A program made the translations under genes and the position numbers. DNA of 64,000 nt. Origin: Andrena cerasifolii. Taxonomy: Eukaryota; Arthropoda; Insecta; Hymenoptera; Andrenidae. The DNA lies in assembly GCF_050908995.1 (NCBI RefSeq), contig NC_135121.1, forward strand, positions 17,608,001 through 17,672,000. Direction: 5' to 3'. Shown here in pieces: positions 11,501 to 24,700 of this stretch (position 1 is its first letter; each line of letters starts with the position of its first letter). Under the pieces are notes generated by a model, which saw only the letters and a list, made by a program, of their open reading frames with translations, was not told the origin of the DNA and searched no databases.

Positions 11501-14500
11501 ATGCATTAAAAAAGGCATGCCATAGGTATTTCTTTATATTCTATTAATTCTCAAAATAGGTCCAATCACTGTCAGGTGATCAACCACTGTACTCTTTACC
11601 CCTAACATTCCTCCCTAATACATTCCTAAAATTCCAAATCACCAATATCCATTTTCCCATTTCTAAAACCATGCAAGACACAACATCTGAACAGTCTTGA
11701 TCCACAGGCAAGGACTTCCTCCACTCCCGAACCCCATCACGCATGGATCCCTGTGCGCGAGGGTGGATGACCTTGTCGCGCCGTCGCGCCGACGAACCAC
11801 TTCCTTCAGCCTCGTGCGATCCTGCTGGCGCAAGCGCCACGCGCCTTCGCCGTTTTCCCACGAGCCCTCGCTGGGTTCTCACGCGAGCGCGATCCTCGCT
11901 TCTGACACCTCCTCCCCCTCGTGCACGTGTCTAAGGCGCCCGGCCAGCAAAAAAGAGGACACCAAGACGACGAACGTCGCCCTTCGACGGCGTCGGAGGC
12001 GACTTCCTGAGTTCGCATGTAGCCCTGGCCACCCTGGGACTCTGGTTCTCGCGTTCCTGGAGAGACTCTCCCACGGTGCGATCCCGTGGGAACGATTTAA
12101 TTGGCCGAAGAAGCGAGGCCCGGCCTGGTACACCCAGCGTGCGACCTCGTTCGAGGGATACCGCCTTATCTCCTCGTTCTCTCCCCCGTTCGTCCCTCCG
12201 CGACGATCGCCGCGTCGCACTAATAGCGGGATTTTAAATCGCTTAACTCCCTCTTCCCACCCTCGCGTCGAAGATCATCGCGGCAGGGTCGAGCCCTCGA
12301 GAATTGAATATACGCGCTCGTAAAGTTCGACCCTTATCGCGATCCCTTCCCTAACGCCGTAATTGGATGGTCGTCGTGGGCTCCGTGGATCGAGGGGCAG
12401 GCTGCGTCTTGAATTTAGTGGAGGGTCCTCTGAAGAGCGTGATAGGGACTGCAGGGATTTTAGGAGGAAATTGATAGATGACAGTGTGATTTTACATGGG
12501 ATGGGATTTTGTGGCTTGTTGAGCTGCCCATTTGCGTAATTGATAGTAACTTTCTATGCAGCCAATCGTCAACTGTATTTATATTCTTTTCATTTCCTAC
12601 TATTCACAGGGTTGGACTCAACATCGACAAATTGCTGAATCTCGCCGATTACATTTATTCGGGCAAACAGGCTCATAAGTATTACTTTAACATGGTTTAT
12701 TTTTTGTTAATTACTATACAGATGGAAATGTAATAAAGACGTATTATTATTTTTATTATCCGTGAGCAATAGTCGCATTTAATTTCGAAAGATATTAATA
12801 CTCGTGCAAACAGCTTCCTCTCTCGTAAACACACTCTCTACCTTCATCGTAGTGACTCTTCGTTTCAATATCCCCCACAGATCGCAACCTTCTTCTCCTG
12901 AGCCTGTCAAAGCCACGTGTCCTTTTGAGCCGGGAGGATTCGATATTCGGCAGGACGATCACGCTCGGCGCGCGACGCGTGTGACGGCGATTGCCCCCGC
13001 GACGCGTTTCGAATAGTTTCTCACGAATTCGAGAAGGATTCCCCGGGAACACGAGCCCATTCCCACAGGCACGGTCGAAAGCGTGAGATAGTTCGTCCCT
13101 GGAACCAGCGGAGCGATCTGGTTCGGTAGTAGGCGTTCAGCTTTGGAAAAGAGTTCGACCAGTCGTTCCCCGTGCTCCTCCGCGTCCTCGGTCGTCTTCA
13201 CCGTCGTCGAAAGCTTCCCACGGGACATCGTTCCCAGAGTTCCCAGCTGGAGGAGAGACAACTCCGTTCCCATGATCGTGAGAATCTGAGCGACTTCAGG
13301 GGAAACAGATTCCCAGATCGAGCAGGAGACCACACCAGAGGAGCTGGTCGAAGCTTGCTTTTACCCCTTGCGCGCCTTCCTCGCTCCAAGCATGGAATTT
13401 ATATTTCTCGTATAATTAAGTACATTGTCGATGGACCTAAAGCTTTTATAAATAAATTAAATTGAACAACTCTTTTTCCATAAATAGTACGAAATACCTT
13501 GGGGCAGAATCGTAAACTTTTGCTTTGAAGCCCCGCCAATTTGCCAACTTTTAACTTTTTTTTTTAGTTTGTTAGGTTCATCGGCAATGTAATTATACGA
13601 GAAATAAAAGAATACTTGGTTTTTTTATTTCAGGGAAGAATTGGGGCCTCCAACATGATCGCAAATTTGCAACTCCCTTTCTACCGAAATATATCTCCCT
13701 TTCTGCCGAACACTTTGTAACGAAAAAATTAATTTTTATTGTTTGAACGTGAACTGAAATATCCTGAAAGTTTGGGATAGATCCGTTGAACATTTTCTTA
13801 GAAAAAAAATCCCAACAATCGCCTTATTCCTAGGGCTTATTCCCCCTTAATGGGAAAATAGGAAGGAAAGAAGATTGATACCGTAATTTCTTTCTACCTC
13901 ACGTTTTCCTTTCCATAACGCCCACCTCATGTTTCTGGAATCGTGGAATTGATTTTTATTGTGCAGAAGGGACACGCAAACACGCGGAAAATTTACCACA
14001 ACTGTCCTAGACCTCAAGACCCTTTCGTGGAAAAAGGAAACCTGCTTGATTTTGACACACAGCAACGTAGCAAAAATCTATTTCTTCAAAGAAATCAAAC
14101 TTCCCGTTGCCGTTTAAAGGCTGCTTTCGGTTTTGTTAAGGCGGCTCGGTTCGGCAACCTGCACCCTCTGATAGTGGCCTGATACGAGGAACACCGAATT
14201 CAGCCCCAAATCCAGCATCTTCTCACGGTGTTGGTTCTCACAGCGGCGCGACGTGCCAGCCGCCGAAATCTCATTATTTTTTGTGCCCCCGACACGAGAA
14301 AGCGTGCCATGGGAAAGTCGTGGTTTACGCGTATCGTATGCCGAAACCGTCCGCCGGTGGTCGCGCAATTCTCACGATTTTGAAATCTTCTGCCCCGACC
14401 TGGGGCAAAAATCTCTCTTCACGAAGTCGAGCTAATTTCGATTTTATGGCCTTCTATTCCACGCTATTCAGCTGGCGTGGGAAAGGAGAGGTCTCTCGTT

Positions 14501-15403
14501 TGAGATTACAGGAGCTCGGTAAGTGCGCCTCGAAATGAAATTAAAGGCACCCCGACTGAAAAGTCGGAAGAGATTTTTCTAAGCCGCGAAATGAATATAC
14601 GAATTAAAAAGTATTGATCGCTTTCAAGTGTTCAATTCTTTCTCGTTGAATTCAAGAGGAATGTTTCGATGAAAGTCCACGAGGATATAAAATTGAAGCA
14701 TCGATATTAAATATTAAATTTGAATGTAGTTTAAATGATTAGTAAATTGCGTAATAGTAATTAATTATATCGAATAATAAAGGAACAATAATTTAGATCT
14801 CCGTTTCTTTCGATGAGTGTTAATGGTCCTTTACTCTGCATGAAGGCTTCTGTACGTCGTTTAAATATTCCAAATTATTTATAAACTTCTTTGACCCAGT
14901 TAGATAATATCGTTACAACAGCAAACCTTCAATAAACAATTGCACTCTTCGATCCCGATTAAAAAAAATGCACACGAGAATGAGTTATAACGCTCGAAGC
15001 AAGGACTAAGGATAGAGATCCCTCTATAATGGCCACAGGTGCACGATATACGTGTGTAGAGCGTAAGAAAGGTTAGGGTTGATCTAACCGACGTGTTTAG
15101 AAGCATCAGGCGAGCATGTTGAAGTGGTAGTTCGCCTAAGCCAGTCATGCTCGCACTAGGAACAGCCTTGGAGACCCAAGGCCATTCTGAACCGACCAGA
15201 CGAGCCTACGACCTGTATCTATAGCCTCCCAAACGGGTTTCTTGCTCTCTTACTATACTACGCGTACGATTACTCCACGCTTACTACACTACTCCATTGA
15301 TAAACCCCCGTGAATGTAGCGATAAAATCTCCTTACTATTTCTAACCTCTGCAGAAATTCATTCCAAATGAAACCGTAATTCTAAGGACGTAATTACACG
15401 AAA
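8571..15403. other. Gene-free stretch with GC-rich patches
   Basis: AT-rich DNA alternates with CpG-rich patches at about 11.7-12.4 kb and 12.85-13.4 kb. Overlapping open frames exist on both strands in these patches, but none shows a domain or a splice structure I trust. They could be regulatory or decayed repeats. Nothing else is recognisable apart from the short repeat noted at 11.2 kb. Confidence 0.4.
11222..11432 (+). repeat. Short retroelement-like repeat
   Basis: The segment opens with TAACTAGCTTTACTACTCGG followed by CTTCGCCCG and ends with GACAGACAAGCACACAAACA, then GCTTTATATACTAAGAT. Start and end words of this style mark a widespread class of short non-LTR or Helitron-like insect repeats. 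There is no coding capacity. The class is uncertain, and a related end-motif style occurs near 45.9 kb. Confidence 0.35.
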
Positions 15404-15405
15404 TA

Positions 15406-16379
15406 CACTGCTGGCCAATATTTAGATAAAATATTTTATCCAATCTCTATCAAAATGTGCGGTGATAATGCCGGTGGTGTGGTGCAGTTTAAGTCAATTG
15501 TAAAGAAATTAGACAAAAATGTTTTTTCCAAATTTTTTATATACTTTCTTTTTACTAAAATAGTGTTGAACTAACAAAAGAAACGGGCAACAATCGTTAA
15601 AAAGCTACGAGAACAAAAAAAAAGCGTTTCGAGAGAATACGTAACGTAAGACAGGTGATTCTTCAATTTTTCAGACCATATCGCATGTTTCAAGTCTTAG
15701 ATTCTAAGACATACGGAAAAAATCTGATCGCTCCCCGGCCCTTTGCACAGTGTTTAAGGGTAGTTTTAACTCGCAAAAAACGTAGGCACTGGAATGATTC
15801 CATGACTTTCCTTGAAGTGGCATCATGTTTTGTAAAAAATAGTAAATATGCAATTTTTGGGATCATTTTTAAATGGATTTTATACGAGATAAAAAATCTC
15901 ATTAAATTGCCAACTAGAGACTCTGAAAGGAAAATTTCTTAGCTTTCCAAAACACTCGTGAAATTTTTCCTACGATCATGCGTTCGCAAGTTACAGGTGT
16001 TCAAAGTGAGAAGTATCTATTTTGCTTTTATCGCGAATAACTCGGTCAGTAAAAATCATACAACAAAACCAAAAAAACGAAATTAAAGAAAAATGTTTGC
16101 TCTATAAGAGCTCCTCATCGGATTTACCTGAGAAATTTTTTTTAGCCCGTGCATACATTCAAACTAGGCAAAAATTTGTGAAACATCGTTTGCGCTTGAT
16201 AAAACAGTATCATAATGGATGAAAAAAAGTTGAGTCCATGACTCAAAAACTAGAAACTTCAAGCATGAAAATGCTTTATTTAAATATTTCTGCGACCATT
16301 TTTCGCGAAGATACAACCATTTGAAAATGACCAAAATTTTCGGCAAATTATAGTGTTCCTTTAATTTTGGCCAGCAGTG
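15406..16379. mobile_element. Tc1/mariner-type element, 974 bp, non-autonomous
   Basis: Termini are CACTGCTGGCCAA at the left and its exact reverse complement TTGGCCAGCAGTG at the right. Both ends are flanked by TA (15,404-15,405 and 16,380-16,381), the target site of the Tc1/mariner superfamily. The interior is AT-rich. The longest forward frame, 15,655-15,942, is not recognisable as a transposase. The size suggests an internally deleted or decayed copy rather than a short MITE. Confidence 0.75.
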
Positions 16380-16737
16380 TATTTGAAGAAATCATAGTAA
16401 ATTTGATGAAACATTAATATTCTTATATTGCTTACAAGTGTGCCACAGAGCTATTAATAACTCTATGCCGATACAAAAGTATCATTGATATCTGCACTCG
16501 ATTGCAATCGACCCTTTAATTATATAAAATCAGTTGTCAATAGTATAAAGTGTTTTCGTATCTCATAGCATCGTTGAAAATAGTACCACAAACAGTAGGT
16601 ACTTGAAAACTGCGCAGCATCGATATTGTTGATAAAAATTTGTTCGACCGTGGAGTCACGTTTCAGATACCTACAACAATATTTTAAAAGAAGCTCTGGA
16701 TATATGAAATGATAAAATGATAACATCTTGTTCAGTG

Positions 16738-16757
16738 GTGTGTGTGTGTGTGTGTGT
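16738..16757. repeat. (GT)n microsatellite
   Basis: About ten uninterrupted GT repeats. Confidence 0.9.
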
Positions 16758-17382
16758 ACCACATTTACGCTGTTCACGTTCCGTGTGTACGTATAGGAAA
16801 CGTTATTCCCATCGCCTGGGAATCATCGACGTTTCCCACACTCAGCGAACGACGCTAAGGCATTCCTGGTTCCCACCATAAAAGCCGTGTGAAGCAAGAC
16901 GGTTCCCAAACTGAGTCCGTGGGACCGATGGCCACGTTTCGATTTCGATTATACAGTCCTTCGTTTATTCAGCCTCGTGCAAGACCGCGTCAAACGCGAG
17001 GACTGGCACTTTTACTTGTCCACTGATAAGAACTCGAAGCGATAAGCATATCTGTGGAAGTTGGAAACGTTTCTACGAAACTCGAGTCAATGATTCTTGA
17101 TAAGAGTCGGGAGGAAAGTTTGATGGAAATTTAATTCTCAACGGAATTGTGAATTAAATTTAATTTTGTCTTTTAAAAGTAATTTCAGTTCCTTCATCGT
17201 GATACATTTTTATTCCAAATGTTCGGAGCCTCTGCATTTTTTTTTATTCAAAACGGGTGATTGGTAGCAGTTTAGAAAAGTAAAAACGAAAATTATTACT
17301 AAATATTTTGTCTACCTTACGAAATGAGATTTTGAAAATTAGAAAATAGAAGACGTAGAGTTGAGGACTATTTTTATTAAGA

Positions 17383-18012
17383 GGGGGCACCATGGCAATG
17401 GCCCGAAAAGTAAAGGTATCTTTGGAAATTTATTAAAAGCAAACTACGTAATGAATCTTTTTTAAACTTTCTGGACTTTTTATTGGGAATTTATCTGGAA
17501 TTTTTATTTTTTTTTTCCGACGAAACGGTTCTTCGGAAATCAAAAACCAAAAAGTTTTAGAAACTATATGCGCATGGGTATGGCACGACGGGTTGGATTT
17601 TGAAAATTTTGAAAAATGACAAAATGGGAAACCTCTGAAAAGAGATGTGAAATTTGGTTCTATTTAGTAAATTAACCTCTTTCGTTCAAAAAGAAATAGG
17701 AGGAAACGACCAATCATAAAATCTCCCGGCGTACCATAGCCATCCGCAAATAGTTTCTAAAATATTTTGGTTTGTTGATTTTAGAAGCATCCTTTCGTCA
17801 GAAAACTGTTAACCAGATTTTTTGCAGCGCAAAGTTACTGGTCCTGTGCAGCTTGTAAATCTGCTTTAAATAAATTTAAAAAAATATATTCGTATAACTT
17901 AAATATCCAATAAAAAGTCCTGAAAGTTTAAAAAAGACTCATTACGTAGTTTGCTTTTAATAAATTTCCTAAGATACCTTTACTTTTCGGGCTATTGCCG
18001 TGATATCCCCCC
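17383..18012. mobile_element. 630-bp fold-back element (long imperfect palindrome)
   Basis: Almost the whole segment is an inverted repeat centred near 17,697. The outer arms, 17,402-17,486 against 17,907-17,992, match at well over 90 percent by eye (for example GCAAACTACGTAATGA against TCATTACGTAGTTTGC). The inner arms also pair (TTTTAGAAACTAT against ATAGTTTCTAAAA, and GACGAAA against TTTCGTC). Termini are G-rich (GGGGGCACCATGG and GGGGGGATATCACGG). No clear target duplication is seen and the superfamily is unassigned. RNA from it would fold into a long hairpin. Confidence 0.75.
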
Positions 18013-21000
18013 TTGAAAGGCACGTTTCCAGACGTGGGATTGAAAAGGCAGACGCCATCGCTGCTGAAGATTGATACAGGAATTTATCGTAGGCGGTGCC
18101 AAAAGATTAGGCAACTCGAACCTCCTGCTCGCATGCTCTCCTGATCCATTTTAGCCGACGTGCCACTTGCCTAAGCGACCTGAAGCCACCACCAACCTAC
18201 TTTCGGGCCCAGCACCACCGCGTCTTCTATACTCTCCTGTCAGTTTACTTATTAATTTAGATTATGTCGCGCAAGAGCTAATTGTCACAAAACGTTAGAC
18301 GCCAGAGATTTCACGCCTTCCTAGCGCTTCCTGAGACTCTGTCCAGCTCGAACGTGCGTTGGTATACCTCCTTTCGATTAAAAAAGAAATAAGACTAAAA
18401 AGTAAATTACACATTGCCGCCAGTGAATTTATAATATGCTCATAATACAATACATACCCGTATGATGGACATACAAAAATTTATAAACGAATAATATACA
18501 CTCAACGCAAAAAAATTGTAGTTCTCTGTAAATTATTGTTTGAAAAGAAAAGAAAATAAGTGTAACAATTTAGCAAAAGGGCACGAATAATAACAAGTTA
18601 ATAAGCGCAAAAAGCTGAGATCATTACGCAATACTAAAGTATCGACAAAATATGCAACCCAAATTAAATTTAAAAAAAACCGAAACAAAATATTACTTTA
18701 GTTCGAATAATTGGAATTAATTTCAAATAACACAGCCAAATGAAAGAAATCTTCAGAATGAAAATTGATTTGTAGGATAAAATTTTCTTGACATTACAAT
18801 GCCCGCTGTCGTCACTCGTAATCAGTGTTCCCTGCTGAAAAAAAAAACACAGATAAAATTGTGTGCCTACGTTTGAAACACGAGGCTCCTCCGCGTTGGT
18901 CGACGAGAATACACCAGGTTCGAGCATTCGAGCGGTGGAGGTCTGGCTGCCTAAAATCTGGCGTTCGGGTCGGGCAGGGTGCCCCGACGCACCCATGCCT
19001 CTCCTGCTCTCCTAGTAAAGTGATACAGTTTATTGGACTTCTTCAGATCGGAATGTGGCGTGAATGACACAGTTATCTCCTTCTACGGGCACCTGCCGCA
19101 CGATCGGAGGCTTTGCTCGCTTTTTCATTGCGATTAAAAGTGAAATAAGTCGCGAGGGGCGGGCACGTGCTACGCCAACACATGTATCCCTGCTGGCAAT
19201 CCTCGGCGAGCCGATCGCCGGACGACCAACTGTATTTTTATGTTACGCTGGTAGACTCACTATGCCTGACCGACAAGTGCCAGACCCAGGGAGAGGGAAA
19301 AACTGATGACTGGAACTCGAGTCATTTCGCCAATGCAGATCATGCTTTAATGGCTATGACGTATGGTTTCGCAGAAAGCTGACTGACGTTATGCGTAAAT
19401 AAGAGGGGGAGATTGAGTACACTTCGAATGGATTAAAAAGATGTTGGAAAATGCATCGCTTAATTGGCTTCGTCGTGCGATTTGGTGGACTCGCGAGCGA
19501 GTACGAGCCAACTCAGTTATTCGGGTTGATGAACGTCTTCAAGGTAGGTACAGGGTCGATTGGGACCAATTTTGAAAAATTGGAAAGAAACTTGGGATAC
19601 TTAAAGATTATTTATTATGCAGTATCACAGTCAGTAGTGAGTTTCAGTGAATCGATAAAAATGGATAAAAGCCTATTTAGTTTGAAGTTCAAAGGAGGAT
19701 CTTAAATACGGTTTAATGAAGACGTAAATATAGAAACAGTCCTATCCATCCGCAGCGCATTGTGTGGAATTTATATAACTTATCTACCATCGTATGGAAA
19801 TGAAACTGTAGTATACAAAGTGTAACGTCAAGTCAATAGACGTCGCGTACACCTATTTAAAAAGCCTACAGACAGTTGTACACAATATGTATGTACTTGA
19901 CAATACAAAAGATAGATATCTTTGTGTCCTGATCGACAGCTTTCTAATTTGCTATCACGAAGCTGTTCTACATAAATACATTTGCGAGCATAATATATTT
20001 CTAATTTCAGGACTCCCTAATAAATAGTTACCTATGATCTCCACGATAGCAGCAGGCCGAATAGCAGCTGGCCGAGCAGCAACCTTCGCGTGTGCCTAAA
20101 ATGGCACCCAGCCACCCTCCTGCAGCTTCTGCGAGCCTGGTAGTCCTGTCAGTCGGGCCCATTTTTTCTCAGCTCGCCGAAAATTATTACCCACTCCCCA
20201 GGCCACGATAATACCACCTGCTCCCCACCAGATCTTCATCAGTGACAGCCAGGAAGCCTGCTCTGTTTGTTGCTTTCCTATTACCAGGTGGTATTTAACT
20301 CGCCCATGGCAGGTCACGTGAACGGAACCTGCTCGTACCCGATCCCGCCCCTCGGCTTCTAGTCGCCTAATAAAAAAATAGCCACATTATCGATCTCTGC
20401 CAATCGATTCTATCACCTGGTTCACACCGAGGAATATGTGTGACTCTGGGCCCACCATGTTGGCCTGATCGGTGTCCCACCGGTTTTATATACATATTCG
20501 AGAAGATCGAGCGTGGCAGTCTGTAAGTCGCAGTGGTGGTTAGAGCAATGCTCACAAGTATTGACCCTTTTGTGTGCATACGTAAATAATTCGAATGGCG
20601 TACTACTGTACTTTCTTCATCGTGTTATATATTCAACACCATTGGTTTTCTTTAGGAAAGAGTTGATCCAGAATTGGGTTCCTCTGTAAGATACTTGTTT
20701 AACTTGTTCCCCTCAGAAGATGGCTATTTTTTTTATTAAATTAGCAAATTGGGGGTTTACTTTATAGTTTATTGGTAGAAAGTCTGTTTTAGGGAGTATA
20801 CAAGGTTTGCCAATGTATTAAATAATCCCAAGAAAGTCCATTTTATGACAAAGAAGGTACATATGCCTATAACGCAGCAGGTGCGATGGCGATCCAAGCA
20901 CCACGCACCATCCACGAAGGGCAGATCGAACCTTAAAGAGTTCCACGTGCTGCATGCTAGCCTGCTCACAAAAGCAACCAAATTTAGACCCTACAAAGGG

Positions 21001-21550
21001 AAAGGGCTCGATGCAAACCCTTGTCAAGGAGTAGGGGACATGGGGGGTAATACCTTCGCTCCCATCTTCTTCCAAGTACACATTGACCTGGTGGACTGGC
21101 CAATGGTTACCCATGCGAGATCCTATGACTCCTGCTTGCCTGGTCAGTGGTCAAACGAAAACATTTGTCAGCCATAGAAACGGCAATCCCTTTAGCTCTT
21201 CGTCGCAAGGGAAGAGACGCTTTGATTGTACATGCAGAGTATTTCTGACCTGCTTGCCAAACGGTGCGACGACTATTTGCAAATCACTCTTGGGTACTTG
21301 GGGTGGTCATTTCTAATAACTTTAAGCCGTAATAAATTATATCGGGAAATTTATAATTAAATTGTGATAGTGTATAAAAAAGCTCCATACTTATTAACCC
21401 TTTGAATGGCACAGACACTTGTGCTGGGAGTTCGGAGAGTACTGAGAATATGATTATGGGATTTCCACCCACGACGTGCAGTTAACGTTGAAATTTTAGA
21501 ATCGAAATTGTCAAGTTCATTTTTCTAACAAATTCGATTGCTGTTTGCAG
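18013..21550 (+). other. Sequence upstream of the first recognised neurexin exon
   Basis: No exon encoding the first half of LNS6 could be recognised in this interval, although it must precede 21,551 in the gene. Several GC-moderate segments (18.9-19.3 kb, 20.85-21.2 kb) contain short open frames without neurexin similarity. The interval ends in a pyrimidine tract and the acceptor TTTGCAG at 21,544-21,550. Confidence 0.4.
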
Positions 21551-21792
21551 GTCGTCAATGGACGGTGTTCAACAGCCAATCGACTATTCAGGTGGGTGGT
21601 CGATGGAATCGCAACAAAGGAAGGGTAGAAAGGCCATTTTTAGGCGTGATCGTTGGCCTCGTCGTCAATGGTGCGCGAATTTTGGAACTTGCTGCTGCGA
21701 AGGATGGAAGAGTGACTACTAGAGGGGACGTTCAATTACTGCCCGCTGGAAGCCTTTTGGATCGTGCTGCTCCGTTACAAAGAATGCAACAG
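21551..21792 (+). CDS. Nrx-1: Neurexin-1 exon: C-terminal half of LNS6
   Basis: The exon is 242 nt, entering with two bases of a split codon and leaving in phase 0 (CAACAG then GTGAAT). The product starts GRQWTVFNSQSTIQVGGR, a beta-strand pattern of laminin-G domains, and continues through RPFLGVIVGLVVNGARILEL, the conserved G.h.gL.hNg..hL.LA core. It ends with LQRMQQ. The acceptor is TTTGCAG. The frame stays open 192 nt past the donor, but that part is intron. A hAT-like MITE begins 85 bp after the exon end. Confidence 0.93.
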
Positions 21793-24700
21793 GTGAATAG
21801 AGGAAAAGTATTCCATGCCATTATCACAGATGCAGGAACTTCTCATTTCTTGTCGTTTCCCTTGGGACAACCATTCCCACGGGCGTCCGAAGACTTGTTT
21901 CCAGGGGAAGGGCAACTTTGGGATGATGGTAAAGAAAAATATACCCCTCATCCTTTTTTAACCCATTTTGTAGTGCCAATTTAATTAAAATTTTTAAACA
22001 GAAATTTAAAAATATTTCCTTCTTTAGTATAAACTTAATAAAAATCACTTTTGAAAAATAAGCGATTTTTTCTCAAAAACCAGGGGGGGGCTAACTGCCC
22101 CTTTTGCACCCCTCCCCAGACGCCCATGACCATCTCCGCAGGTACTTTATATCATGATAAATCATTTCCTTTTCAGCTTTTCGCATTTTCGTTCCCCCAC
22201 TTACTCGGCGTTACTTTAAAATCTATCACGTCATGCAAAATGCAAGTACGAGAATACGTGTGAAAAGACCTGTACACCAGCTTTTTTCCGTTTACTATCA
22301 GTACAGAATATTCGAAGATGAGTTTAAGCTCGTGGCCTTCTAGTGGCCAATGAAGGAACTACCGCCACAAATCGATACCTGTGTAATGTAGTCGTCCCTT
22401 CATCATGCAGGCCTGTAATATTAAAATTTTATCCGTAGAAACGAAAGGATGTAATTCAAATTCAGAAAGAATTAATGTACTAGAAAATTAGGTACTTGAT
22501 ATTTTATTAAACAAAATTTCAATACCAAACATTATTTCGAGCAATCGTGTGAGACACTCAACAAATTACTGATTATTATAAACAGAATAAATGTGCATTC
22601 AACATACCACTTTAATACTGCAATAATTTTTTACGATATCTGCGTTACTTTGTTACATTTATTTCACACTGCGATGTACATTGAACTTTCAGATGAGAAT
22701 TTTTATGCGAAGTCACGCGAGATGGCATCACCCCGTCCGCCGCGATAAATGTGTATTTCTTTCTATTTTTTCGCAGACGCCAGCGTCCGGTTTCCCAGGC
22801 GTCATAGACGACCTCATATTTTCTGGCGCCGGAAGCGGCTGCACCGCCGACGACGAGGACGAGGAATGCACACCAATCTACGAGTCTGGTTCCGGTAAGT
22901 GTAAGTAACAATTTCGAGGGCGTAAGTAATTCCTTCTGCACGTCTCCTCGCGGAGGAATTTCTTTTACGCGTCTCTTTACACGCGTTGCACGTATCGAGA
23001 TTTTACGTGCACGTTCATGTGTGGCTCTTTATTTATAAATTATTGATTGCGTTGTATTTTCTGTAGATTTTAAAATTGATCGCACGATATTTCGTGTAAA
23101 AAGAACACGAACCTTCTACTACGTGAACAATATTCGATGAAGTGGCCGTTCGATGTCTAATCACATGAGAAATTTTCCTTCTCGTTTGTCCTATAATTTT
23201 TTAACACCCTGTATATGTAGAAGCGTCGCAATATATATATATGTTACTACTACGTATAGGCATATAGATATAGAAAAAAAATTATACGCAACGAACGGAC
23301 CTGCAAGCTGTAGCATTAGATAGATTATGTTATTTCGAGCAAAAGATTCCTTTACAGTTTTTCGATCGGGCTAACTGTGTTTAAGTTATTCGCGAAAAAT
23401 TACTTTCTCGCAAGTGGTCGCGAACCAGTCTGTTCGTATATAAGAGCGCTGAAAGCCACGTTATATCGTGTAGTATGAAAGGAGAGACGTTTAGCACTCC
23501 CCTAGACAAGGATGGAAACACACATAAATTGGTAAAGGCACTTGTCGTCCTTTGGCGACACTTTACCACATTTTTTTTTTAATACGTGGATTAAACAAGT
23601 TTTTAATTCATTTATTGCGTTATAAATAGGAAACAATTCATTAATTAATCCTGTCGATGAAATGCACAGCTTTCTCGCGTCTCATTAAATGTCAATTAAA
23701 TAAATACCGGACTCGAATTCCACGAACAAATTAAATGATTGAAATCGTTTCGTTATTTATGGAAATATTGATTTTATAAAATTCTAATGGATTTAAGAAA
23801 GAACGTTAATCATTTGATTATTGTAGTATACATAAGATCGGAACAAATTTCGCAGTAAATAATCTTTTAATTATAAATTTCGTTAGCATCTATTTCAAAT
23901 AAATTGTACCACTGCATTATCTAAAATATAGCACAGACATCGTTTTAAAGGTTAAAATCCGATCTTCATTTTCAGTATTAAACAATCTCATACTTTTTCA
24001 TTATTAACTGCAGCATTACCTCGGAGCAAATAATTACACAAATGTACAGAGTTATTCAGCCGTTATGAGCAAACAGATATATAGCCAACTCCTGACCTAC
24101 AATACTGAATTAAACGCAAATTATAATTATATCTCTTAATGATCTCAGAGCGAAACGTGGTAATCTCTGTTTAATAAATAAATGAGATCTAATCTGTAAT
24201 CCAATTTCTTCACATGCAACAAATCATTGCACGCCAGTGTCTTAAATACTTTTCTTAAATCATAAAGCAAAAGTTTGTATAACTGAACGTACTCTAAAAC
24301 AATTGATATTTCCACAGTTCAACGTGTCAGCGACTCATAGGTGACACTGAAATAATCATTTAACAACCATTTCAGTTATTTACACCTATACTTCTCGGCC
24401 ATTCCATATAATTGACGAAGGTATAAGCGTGTGTGGAGGTGATGGGGCGTGGAGAGGCAGGGCAGAGGGAGAACACGCACGCACGAACGATCGGGTTCGC
24501 CCATATCGCATGCAGCATGCCACCTTTTCGTCTTCATGCTTGCCCAGTTGTATCTTCGATTCATTTGCATATTTAGGATCCCTGGAGCTCCTCCTTTCTC
24601 CTCCTCGTCGACCTCCTCGCACAACCTGACAGCCGGCTCGAAAATCTTCTCCGGCTGACTAAAAACTGAATTAATGAGATCCCCTTAACGACCTGACGCC

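Noticed and set aside
11697..12323. 208-codon plus-strand frame in a GC-rich patch
   Set aside because: Arg/Ser/Pro-rich translation, open frames in other phases and on the other strand, no domain and no splice support.
12959..13333. 124-codon minus-strand frame
   Set aside because: Looks partly protein-like but overlaps equally open frames on both strands and matches no family I know.
18013..21550. Expected neurexin exon for the first half of LNS6
   Set aside because: Searched by eye for laminin-G patterns but none was found; the exon may lie further upstream or outside the window.
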